In this document: one piece after another, positions 35,565 to 43,187 of the stretch | Layout of the letters: every line of letters starts with the position of its first letter | How positions within the stretch are numbered: position 1 is the stretch's first letter | Assembly: GCF_900258035.1 (NCBI RefSeq) | Contig: NZ_OGTP01000004.1 | Location: 300,107 to 364,106 of the forward strand | Source of the DNA: Caballeronia novacaledonica | Lineage (GTDB): Bacteria; Pseudomonadota; Gammaproteobacteria; Burkholderiales; Burkholderiaceae | Direction: 5' to 3' | DNA length: 64,000 nt | Made by a program: the position numbers and the translations under genes | Notes under the pieces: model-generated | Database searches by the model: none | What the model saw: only the letters and a program-made list of their open reading frames with translations | Told to the model about the DNA's origin: nothing

Positions 35565-35866
35565 TTCGCACGGCGACAGCGGATCGTCGGGTAACTGATC
35601 GGAGGGCGCACAATTGGCTGTTCCGCTCAGGAACCGGACGTCCGGTTCAGAGACGGTGGATGGCGGCTGTGGGTCCGTGAGGCGGCATTCGTCTTGACAT
35701 GCATACCAACCTTCCAAGAACGCGTATCCCGCCGTGCGCTCAGAGCAACGGCCGGTTGGACTTTGACGTCGGCCTCATGCAGATAAACCGTAACCTCTGA
35801 AGCTGTTACATCGCGATATGCGTCTCAGGCGCGGTTTGCAGCGCGGTACTTTTCACATGCCGAGCG
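35565..35866. other. Gap between porin and integrase; 18-base perfect palindrome
   Basis: No gene is supported here. GAACCGGACGTCCGGTTC at 35631-35648 is a perfect 18-base palindrome about 70 bases after the porin stop. It has no T-run. It could be a protein-binding site or part of a recombination region. Confidence 0.55.
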
Positions 35867-35898
35867 GCTATTTCAATAAGATTGATTATCGAAATAGC
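35867..35898. repeat. dif-like inverted repeat upstream of the tyrosine recombinase
   Basis: Two 13-base arms, GCTATTTCAATAA and TTATCGAAATAGC, are inverted with a single mismatch around a six-base centre GATTGA. Inner ATAA/TTAT ends and a six-base centre are the geometry of XerCD dif-type core sites. It lies 79 bases before the start of the recombinase gene. Confidence 0.6.
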
Positions 35899-35977
35899 GC
35901 TGTTGGCGATGCGGGGTGGACAAGGGTAGCGACCGTGCCATAGTCTCTTGAACTGCTGCTCGCGTCAGGAGGCCAAC

Positions 35978-37918
35978 GTGAAGCATTCGTCTCGAATCGA
36001 TCTGCAGGGGCAAGCGTATGTCGGGTTTCCCGATCACGCCTCCCTCGCAGCACTGCGCACGTGGTACGAGGGCCTTTCAGCCCGTGTGGCCGTCGAGCGT
36101 CATTTGTCGCACAGGCGAGCTCAAGCGCAGTCCTCACGCGGCATTCTGGGTCGTATCCGGCGCCGCTTGATCGACATTGCTGAATTGAACGGACGAGACG
36201 ATCTGGCCGCTGTTTTCGTCGATCGAAGCAAAGATCGCACTCGGCAGGGTATGCGGATTCATCGCGCGATCGAAGCATTGCGGGGACTCCATGACCGCGA
36301 GCCTCGGATCAACGACGACATCGCCTTCTGGCTGCCGCAACGGGCGAATCGGGTGCTAAAGAGCCAGGGCATCACGACGCTCGCCGAGCTGACGCTGCGG
36401 GTTCCTCGCCGTCATCTCTGGTGGACCGACATCGATGGTATCGGCGCAGCGTTGGCACGCGATATAGAAGCGCTCTTTTCGCGTCATCCGTTGCTGAACG
36501 AATCTGCGCGTCGACTGGTGGAACGGTTCCAACCGAATAACCGTGTCAGTTGGCGTCAGATCACGTCTCCCCGTAGCCGAGACGGTTCGAGAAATAAATA
36601 TCGCGCTCCGAAGGCAAGGTGCCTGCTGAATGTCACGACCGATCGGCAGCCGATCGAAGCATGGCTGACGATGCATGAGACGGACGCTACGTCGAGGGCC
36701 TATCGCAAAGAAGCTGAGCGGCTCCTACTTTGGGCTAATCTCGAACGCAAGCGGGCGCTCTCATCATTGAACACCAGCGACGCCATTGCCTACAGAACGT
36801 TCCTGCGCTCTCCTGAACCGAGAGAACAGTGGGTGGGTGCCCGGCGATGCCGCCTCTCGGACGGCTGGAGTCCATTCTTCTCCCGACTACGACCGTCATC
36901 GGTCAACTACGCATTGTCTATGCTATCGGCGATGTTCCGGTGGTTCGTTGCACAGCAGTACGTGGTTGCAAATCCGTTCGCCGGCGTCACCGCCGGAGTC
37001 GTGCGTTCAACCGGCCCGATGCGGATCCGATTGCTTCAAGACGACGAGTGGCGATTCGCTAGGCAGATCGCCGACGATTTATCGACACATCACGGGTGGT
37101 CGGTGGAAGCAGCTCAACGGCTTCGCTTCATTCTTGACTTCGAACTCGCAACCGGGCTACGCGCAAACGAACTAATCCAGGCACGAGTCGGAGACGTGGT
37201 CTTCGGCGATGCCGCCGACATTTGGTTGCGCTTGATAGGGAAGGGGCGACGCGCTGCCAGAGTCGCGGTGCCGCCGCTTGGGATGCAAGCACTTCAAACC
37301 TATCTTCAGCAGCGAGGCCTACCCGGGGACCCACGCCGCTGCAATCGGAACCTCCCGCTTGTGCCCGCACTCGGCAACAGTCGATCAGCGAGCGTTTCCG
37401 GGACACGCCTGCGCGCCGTGCTGAAGCGATTCTTACGCCTTGTCGCCAATCAGATCCGGACGACCGACTCCTCTGTCGCACACAAGCTCGAACATGCAAG
37501 TCCGCATTGGCTCCGACACACGCACGCGACGTTCGCCTTGGCGCGCGGGGTAGAACTGCGCAACGTTCGTGATGACCTCCGGCATGCCTCCATCGCCACC
37601 ACCTCGCAATACGTTCACGGCGCCGAGCTCCTTCGGATGCAACAACTCGGCGCGGCATTTGGCACGAATCTATGGTGGTTTCCCCGGATCCTGTTTTTTG
37701 ACTGGACAGATGCGCGTTCCGCATCAAGGTTGATCGATTCTTTGATTAGCAAAACCAATTCTTCACGATCAGCGGGCCGCACCCAGAAATCGGCAAGGCG
37801 GCGGTTTCCCCGTGGCGCACCTGAACGAAGCGGGCGAGGCGGATTCGGTGGTCATCAATCATCGCCCGCTCGAAGCCGCGATGCTGTTTTCGAAGCTGAT
37901 GCGCGAGCGTGTCGATGA
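35978..37918 (+). CDS. Tyrosine recombinase with N-terminal DUF3701-like domain, altered C-terminus
   Basis: A 646-residue site-specific recombinase. The GTG at 35978 is chosen because CAGGAGG precedes it. The N-terminal third has an HhH-like segment (GITTLAELTLRV...DIDGIGAALARDIEALF) typical of DUF3701 integrases, then a core-binding domain (AYRKEAERLLLWANLERKR). The catalytic domain is complete: Arg395 (TGLRANEL), Lys422 (GKGRR), His510/Arg513 (HWLRHT), His536 and Tyr545 (SQYVHG). After LRMQQLGAAFG the last 85 residues are basic and unlike the family, suggesting that the 3' end was replaced at a junction. It is related to the recombinase at 57257. Confidence 0.88.
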   Translation: MKHSSRIDLQGQAYVGFPDHASLAALRTWYEGLSARVAVERHLSHRRAQAQSSRGILGRIRRRLIDIAELNGRDDLAAVFVDRSKDRTRQGMRIHRAIEALRGLHDREPRINDDIAFWLPQRANRVLKSQGITTLAELTLRVPRRHLWWTDIDGIGAALARDIEALFSRHPLLNESARRLVERFQPNNRVSWRQITSPRSRDGSRNKYRAPKARCLLNVTTDRQPIEAWLTMHETDATSRAYRKEAERLLLWANLERKRALSSLNTSDAIAYRTFLRSPEPREQWVGARRCRLSDGWSPFFSRLRPSSVNYALSMLSAMFRWFVAQQYVVANPFAGVTAGVVRSTGPMRIRLLQDDEWRFARQIADDLSTHHGWSVEAAQRLRFILDFELATGLRANELIQARVGDVVFGDAADIWLRLIGKGRRAARVAVPPLGMQALQTYLQQRGLPGDPRRCNRNLPLVPALGNSRSASVSGTRLRAVLKRFLRLVANQIRTTDSSVAHKLEHASPHWLRHTHATFALARGVELRNVRDDLRHASIATTSQYVHGAELLRMQQLGAAFGTNLWWFPRILFFDWTDARSASRLIDSLISKTNSSRSAGRTQKSARRRFPRGAPERSGRGGFGGHQSSPARSRDAVFEADARACR

Positions 37919-37955
37919 GTGGTTCCGCGATTTGTATCTCGGCGATCGGGCGTGA
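37806..37955 (+). pseudogene. 3' fragment of an unidentified protein
   Basis: In a frame different from the overlapping recombinase end, the DNA reads FPVAHLNEAGEADSVVIN then HRPLEAAMLFSKLMRERVDE and WFRDLYLGDRA, ending in TGA. The composition is that of a normal cytoplasmic protein, but there is no start codon or upstream continuation. It is likely the tail of a host gene cut by the event that altered the recombinase 3' end. I do not recognise the family. Confidence 0.4.
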
Positions 37956-37961
37956 CGGATC

Positions 37962-39131
37962 TCAGGCGTTCGACAGTGCGTCGACGCCACGCCGGTCGCG
38001 CACGATCGCGAGCATGAGCGCCATCAGTCCGCATAGCGTGATGAGCGCCATCAGCACGCCCGCGCCCATGTGGACCAGCACCCAGCCGCCGAGCGCCGGA
38101 AAGCCGAACACGCCGAGAAAATACGACGCGACGAACCATGTCAGCGCGGCGTGGCGGTGCGTTGCGCCGGAATCGGCGACGACCTGCGTTTCGATGACCG
38201 GATAGACCAGTCCGAAGCCGGTGCCGAGCAACACCGCGCTCGCCGAATGGAACATCACGTGATAAGGCGCGGCGAACGTCGCCAGGACGCCGAGCACCAT
38301 GAGCGTGAGCAGGACTTTCGTCGCCAGGTCGCGGCGCGCGCGAATTACGAACTGCCCGAGCAGCCATCGCGTCGCGGCGACCGTCACGGCGTAGACGCTG
38401 AAGAACGTGCTCGCATGCGCGCCCGTGCCCTGCATGATCGACATCTGAAAGGTCATGAGGCCCGAGAACACGCACGCGCCCAGCGCGATCATCACGATCG
38501 GATAGATGGCGCGCGTGCGAAATATCGCGTGCATGTCGCGCAGCTTTTGCGTTCCGATCGGGGTTGCATGAGTGCGTGGCGCGATTCTGCCGAAACTCTC
38601 CAGCATGAGCGCGCCGATGATGCACAGCCCGCCGATCAGGTACAGCACGCTGCTGACGGGCCAGTGCCAATAGCGGATCGCGAGCGCAGCAAGTCCCGGT
38701 CCGCCGGTCATGCCCGTCATTTGAAACGTGCCGAGGCGAAGAAACCAGCGGCCACGCTCGGCATCGGTCGTGCGCTCGGCAAGCGACATCGGCGCGGCCA
38801 GATAGAACGCGCCCCATCCGAAACCCATAAGGAAGCCGGGCAGCAGGTTCAGTGCACTCACGCGCTCGATGAAGCCGAAACCCGCCAGCCCTACGGCGAT
38901 GAACAGCCCTGACAAGGCGGTCATGCGCGCGGCCCCGATGCGCTGCGCGAACCAGCCGACGAGCGAGACGCCGCTGAAAGTACCGAGCATGGCGCCTGCC
39001 AAAGCTTCGCCCGTGTCGAGATCGCTGCCGCCGATGAGACGGAAGTGCATCGACAAGAGAAAGGTTGCTCCATACCCGCAAGCGGTGAGCAGAGTGCCGA
39101 TCAGCACGAGGACGGCGCTGAATGGACGCAT
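37962..39131 (-). CDS. MFS transporter
   Basis: A 389-residue carrier with 12 hydrophobic segments, starting MRPFSAVLVLIGTLLTACGYGATFLLSMHF. Motifs include MGFGWGAFYLAAPMSLAERTTDAERGRWF and GTGFGLVYPVIETQVV. The arrangement resembles the YfcJ/arabinose-efflux-like MFS groups. ATG at 39131 follows GGAAGGATC. It is not in an obvious operon; a gene fragment ends seven bases beyond its stop. Its substrate cannot be inferred. Confidence 0.88.
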   Translation of the reverse strand: MRPFSAVLVLIGTLLTACGYGATFLLSMHFRLIGGSDLDTGEALAGAMLGTFSGVSLVGWFAQRIGAARMTALSGLFIAVGLAGFGFIERVSALNLLPGFLMGFGWGAFYLAAPMSLAERTTDAERGRWFLRLGTFQMTGMTGGPGLAALAIRYWHWPVSSVLYLIGGLCIIGALMLESFGRIAPRTHATPIGTQKLRDMHAIFRTRAIYPIVMIALGACVFSGLMTFQMSIMQGTGAHASTFFSVYAVTVAATRWLLGQFVIRARRDLATKVLLTLMVLGVLATFAAPYHVMFHSASAVLLGTGFGLVYPVIETQVVADSGATHRHAALTWFVASYFLGVFGFPALGGWVLVHMGAGVLMALITLCGLMALMLAIVRDRRGVDALSNA

Positions 39132-39256
39132 GACGATCCTTCCGGGACACGTGACGGGATCAGGCAGGACGGCACGAACCTGCATCGCACGATCGCATGA
39201 TAGCAGCAGCGATTACTCCCGTTGATTCATCGCCGTGTCCGCATTTTTTTCGTGGC

Positions 39257-39520
39257 TCATCGAGCTTTTTCGGAAGCGCGGCGCGGACTTTTACTCGAAA
39301 AAATTCCTCGTCGACGTGCATGTAGGTGCGTCGATTGATGACTTTGAAGGTTGTCCCGTACACGCCGGGCCACGAGGACCGACAATTAATCCATGATTCG
39401 TGCCCCTTCGCTGTACTCCGCCCAAGTCTCCTCGAACAACCTTGAGTCCGTTTCTTCAGGAGTATTGGTGTCCGCTGCGATCATCCGGACGATTTCATTG
39501 TCGACATTGGGCATGGTCAT
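39257..39520 (-). pseudogene. DUF3562-like small protein gene split by an in-frame stop
   Basis: From an ATG at 39520 after AAAGGAG the frame reads MTMPNVDNEIVRMIAADTNT, PEETDSRLFEETWAEYSEGARIMD, then TAA at 39388-39386. In the same frame it goes on with LSVLVARRVRDNLQS and a basic tail to a TGA at 39259-39257. The parts before and after the stop together match the DUF3562 pattern, where GARI-x-D-[YF]-L/S-x-VLV-x-RRVR is continuous. A single change (TAT/TAC to TAA) would explain the break. The undamaged protein would have about 87 residues. The function of this Burkholderiales family is unknown. Confidence 0.62.
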
Positions 39521-39722
39521 CGCAGACTCCTTTCGAACGTTACACGAGTCGGGTTGCTTGGTGGCGATCTCGCGCGTGGGCAAGGTGCCGCTGTCACGGC
39601 GAGACGCAGGCTGATGCCGACGCCGAACGCTAAGGTTCTTCACCACACGCTCTCGTGAAGCAAATTGAAGCTTGTTGGGATGAAAAACATAAAATGAGCG
39701 CGGTCTCCCATGGCTGCTCCCG

Positions 39723-39910
39723 ACTGCCGGCGAGGTCGAAGTCGTCCCAACGGCGCATTACATGATGGGCGGCGTGGTGTTCAAGGCGGATTGCCAGACG
39801 GAATTGACCGGACTGTTTGCCGTCCTCGCGGAAGCCCGGAATCTCGGGACGCGCACCGACGAGCACATGTGGGAGGCGGAGCTTAGGCGAATGGAAGGCG
39901 AACTCCGGTG
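39723..39910 (+). pseudogene. Mosaic of gene relics: fumarate reductase/SdhA-type flavoprotein plus TPR fragment
   Basis: One open frame contains two unrelated family signatures side by side. EVEVVPTAHYMMGGV and ADCQTELTGLFAV (to about 39822) match the substrate-site region of fumarate reductase/succinate dehydrogenase flavoproteins, where AGEDAGG...GANRLGGN would normally follow. Instead it continues with LAEARNLGTRTDEHMWEAEL and RRMEGELRW, which resembles the C-terminal TPR repeat of large adenylate/guanylate-cyclase-type regulators. Neither is complete. The piece looks like residue of recombination between gene copies. Confidence 0.5.
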
Positions 39911-39984
39911 GATGCCAGAATGCCAGGTTATTCGAATTGCCGGCTGGGATCAGTCCCGTCCGGTCGTGGCTTTCGTTTTGGCAA

Positions 39985-40755
39985 TCACTGGCCCGGCAGA
40001 GCCCGGATGTCTCCATACCAGGCGCGTGCGGTAGTGGCAGTGTTGTCGGTATCGGTCAGCAGGCCGTAGCCGGTGATACGCCCCGGCGGCTCATGAAAGA
40101 CCTTTTCGTAGTCTTGCACGATGTTGCGGCGTAACGTTTGCCACTGGCCCGCATCGCCCGGTTGACCGGAGACGACGATCATCTGCACGCGACCCGTATG
40201 CGGGTTGGGGATGACGCTGCCCGGGGCGGCAGTGGTCGACCAGATGTACATCAGTGTCGCGTATGGCAGGTCTTGCCCGCCGATGCGCTTCGCCACTTCC
40301 ATGCTGGCCCGGTCGAAAAGCGAGAGCTTGCTTTTGTCGCCGTCGAATACGAACACCAGTCGCGCCGGCGCGTCCTCCTTTGATCCGTTGCGGTTATCGG
40401 CGCCCTCGATACGCCCTTCCGCTTTCCAGCGCCATGACACGACCGGCGTTTGATTCAGATCGATATCACCCTCATGCATTAGCGCAGAGGCCGAGTGGTC
40501 CGCGTCCGCTTGCAGAACGGTCGTATGATCGTCGCGAACCAGCGTGTAATGCGTCATGGGTTTTCCTTTCACTACCGGCAGATTTTTCCACCCCGCGGGC
40601 AATGTTCCGCCCGCCTCCGCAGTTGAAAAGCTGACACCCGGGTTCTTGTTCTGTGCGAGGACGAAGACTGGCGAAACCACGAGCGCGCTGAACATGACAG
40701 CCCCAAAAAGACGGGCCGTTCTCTTCCGTGCTTTCGGGGTGAAAGGAAGATGCAT
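39985..40755 (-). CDS. DUF3047 exported protein
   Basis: A 256-residue protein with an N-terminal signal segment (ARLFGAVMFSALVVSPVFVLAQ). The DUF3047 body has LPAGWKNLPVVKGKPMTHYTLV, a VVSWRWKAEG strand, PARLVFVFDGD, LMYIWSTTAAPGSVIPNP and ARAWYGDI near the end. The fold is probably a periplasmic beta-sandwich; no activity is known to me. ATG at 40755 follows TGAGGC; an ATG at 40767 is possible. It stands alone between relics and the GH35 gene. Confidence 0.85.
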   Translation of the reverse strand: MHLPFTPKARKRTARLFGAVMFSALVVSPVFVLAQNKNPGVSFSTAEAGGTLPAGWKNLPVVKGKPMTHYTLVRDDHTTVLQADADHSASALMHEGDIDLNQTPVVSWRWKAEGRIEGADNRNGSKEDAPARLVFVFDGDKSKLSLFDRASMEVAKRIGGQDLPYATLMYIWSTTAAPGSVIPNPHTGRVQMIVVSGQPGDAGQWQTLRRNIVQDYEKVFHEPPGRITGYGLLTDTDNTATTARAWYGDIRALPGQ

Positions 40756-40823
40756 GTCTTGCCTCATTCCGCCGTTCGTTGTCGTTCATTGTAGCGGGCC
40801 AGGCTTTGAGCCTCGCGTCGACG

Positions 40824-43187
40824 TCAGCCGGAAGGAAACGTGACGATCACTTCGTATTCCGGGGTCCAGCCTATTTTGCGCACTTCGGCGACGTGTTCTT
40901 CGCCAGACGGACGCGGGTCATGACGCACATCGAGATAAATCGGCGCATCGGTTCGCAGCGGCAACACGGTGAGAGTGAGCGGCGCGCGCGGATCGATCGC
41001 GACATTGCGAACACCAATACGCCACGGCAAGCCATTGCAGAAATGATCGTCGATCAGGTTCGTACCCGAGAACAGCCTCCCGATATCGCCGCTGTAATCG
41101 ATCGTCAGATGAGCGTTGCAGAGGCCGTGCGCCATGAGCGCTTGTTCAGGCAGGTCGATACGCCATGCGCCTGCCTGACCGAAGGTTTCTGGCGTCGGCT
41201 CGATGGCCGCGTGCGCCGCGCCGCCGATTCGCACGGACGGAACGGCACGAGCCACGCGCACTTGTGTCACTCCGACATTCACATGAACCTCAGGCACCTC
41301 GACGAGAAAGCGCTGAAACGCATCGTCGCGCGGCAATGTAACGAGCGCGTGCGCCGTCTCAGGCGCGCGATCGAACGGCGGATAGACCGCGAACTCGAAC
41401 GAAGCCACGCCCATCGAACGCATGACGAGCGTGCGGTCGCGTTCGAATACGAGCGCGTTCGAGAGAATCAGGTGACGCTTCCCGACGATCGACAGCACAC
41501 TCGCGCGGGCGGCATCTTCGCGAGCGAGCAGCAACACGCCAATGTTCGTGCCGTCCGCGCACGCGATGTTCGTCATCTGTCCCGGCGTGGGACGAACGAT
41601 GCAGACTGCTTCGTCGCGCGTAGCGTCGAAAGCAAATTCAGCCGCGACGCCGTCCGTTTCGACGAATACATACACGTCTCCGTCCAGTCGCGTGACAGGC
41701 TGCGCGGTCGCATAACGCAGACGTGCGCCGCCGAGCGTCAAGCCGAGCGGCCACACGAAGAACGCGCCCGCTGCGATGTCCACCGGTTTCTCGGGCAGCG
41801 TGATCGTGTCCGTCGCAAGCTTCACGGAAAACCGCACGTCTTCGCACGCGGACATCGAATGCTGGCGAAGGTGACGGTTGAAGAACAGAAAGCCGCTGTC
41901 GCCTTGCGCGCGCACTGAAAAACGCGGTGTGTGGAGATCGTCCGCGCCGCATGAAAGAACCTCGGGCGCATGCACGGCACACGGCGCGAGCGCATCGCCC
42001 CATTCCTTCAGAAAGAGATGTATGGGCCGCACCGCGCCCAGCACCGGATGCGCCTCGCCGTTCGCGCCGAACGGCGCCTGAAAATCGTAATGGATGATCG
42101 GCAGATCGTTATAGCCTCCGGTCGCGGTGGATTCCTGTCCGTTCAGATCGCCGGGCGGATTGCGTCCGCCGTGCAGCATGTAGTAGCCGTATAGATTGAC
42201 GCCCGAGCCGAGTTGCACCGGTAGCATCGCGGCGATATCGGCGGGATCGAGTACCGGCCGCCGCCGATACATCGTCGGTACGCCGCCACCGAATTCCGCG
42301 CCCAGAAAGGGTGTTTCGTGCGCGACGGCATCGGCATCGCCGGGTTCGACGTTGTGTGTCTGCGCGCCGAGATCGCCGCCGACGCGGTTCGTGAAGCGAA
42401 AACCATACACCTCGTTCGGCGGCGACATCGATGTTGACGTGCCCCACGGCAGATCCGGATAGCCGCCGAAGACCGGCGTCACATCGCGATGCGGAAACAC
42501 CGCGTTGTCCCATCCGGTCACCGTATAAAGCGGCACGTCGAGTCCGGCGTCAACGGCGAGACGCCCGAGCGTCGCGATGTGCGCCGGACCTTGTTGCGCG
42601 CCGGTCAGGTTGTACTCGTTCTCCAGTTGCACGCCGATCACCGGTCCGCCCTCCTTCCACAACAGACCGTCGAGTTGCCGCGCGATCGCATCGAAAAAAC
42701 GCCGCACGTAGTCCAGGTAAAGCGGATCGTCTGCGCGCGTCGGCACCTGATTCACGATCCAGTCGGGCAGGCCGCCATAGCGCACTTCCGCGTGGACCCA
42801 CGGACCGATGCGCATGAAGACAAGCAAGCCGCGCCGCGCGCAGCCCTGCACGAAGCGCCTCAAGTCGAAGCGCCCGCTCCAGTCGAACGTGCCGGCGCGC
42901 GGTTCGTGATAGCGCCACATCACATACGACGCGACGATATCCACGCCCGCCGATTCGACTTTCGCAAGCGTGTCGTCCCAATGCACATCGGGCACGCGCG
43001 CGTAGTGCAGCTCGCCCATCACGGGTAACCACGGCGCGCCGTCGCGCGTCAGATAGCGGCTGTTGATGCCGATCGTGCGTCCGTCAGGCGATACGTTCGC
43101 ACCCATCCTGACGGTGTTTTCCAGCGGCGCGGGCGCGGGACGGCTCGCATCGACACGAAGCGTCTTCACGATGCGATCCACGCGCAA
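40824..43187 (-). CDS. GH35 beta-galactosidase
   Basis: A 787-residue glycoside hydrolase family 35 enzyme. The TIM-barrel starts near residue 45 (PVMGELHYARVP). The acid/base Glu191 is in QLENEYN and the nucleophile Glu298 in FLGAEFGGG. C-terminal beta domains follow. There is no signal peptide, so it acts in the cytoplasm on galactosides imported by the adjacent ABC system. Its start overlaps the end of the GH42 gene by 22 bases, and it is the last gene of the LacI-controlled operon. Confidence 0.9.
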   Translation of the reverse strand: MRVDRIVKTLRVDASRPAPAPLENTVRMGANVSPDGRTIGINSRYLTRDGAPWLPVMGELHYARVPDVHWDDTLAKVESAGVDIVASYVMWRYHEPRAGTFDWSGRFDLRRFVQGCARRGLLVFMRIGPWVHAEVRYGGLPDWIVNQVPTRADDPLYLDYVRRFFDAIARQLDGLLWKEGGPVIGVQLENEYNLTGAQQGPAHIATLGRLAVDAGLDVPLYTVTGWDNAVFPHRDVTPVFGGYPDLPWGTSTSMSPPNEVYGFRFTNRVGGDLGAQTHNVEPGDADAVAHETPFLGAEFGGGVPTMYRRRPVLDPADIAAMLPVQLGSGVNLYGYYMLHGGRNPPGDLNGQESTATGGYNDLPIIHYDFQAPFGANGEAHPVLGAVRPIHLFLKEWGDALAPCAVHAPEVLSCGADDLHTPRFSVRAQGDSGFLFFNRHLRQHSMSACEDVRFSVKLATDTITLPEKPVDIAAGAFFVWPLGLTLGGARLRYATAQPVTRLDGDVYVFVETDGVAAEFAFDATRDEAVCIVRPTPGQMTNIACADGTNIGVLLLAREDAARASVLSIVGKRHLILSNALVFERDRTLVMRSMGVASFEFAVYPPFDRAPETAHALVTLPRDDAFQRFLVEVPEVHVNVGVTQVRVARAVPSVRIGGAAHAAIEPTPETFGQAGAWRIDLPEQALMAHGLCNAHLTIDYSGDIGRLFSGTNLIDDHFCNGLPWRIGVRNVAIDPRAPLTLTVLPLRTDAPIYLDVRHDPRPSGEEHVAEVRKIGWTPEYEVIVTFPSG

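Noticed and set aside
38070..38912. A 280-codon + strand frame opposite the MFS gene.
   Set aside because: His/Arg-rich translation without motifs; the antisense MFS frame has clear membrane spans and a ribosome-binding site.
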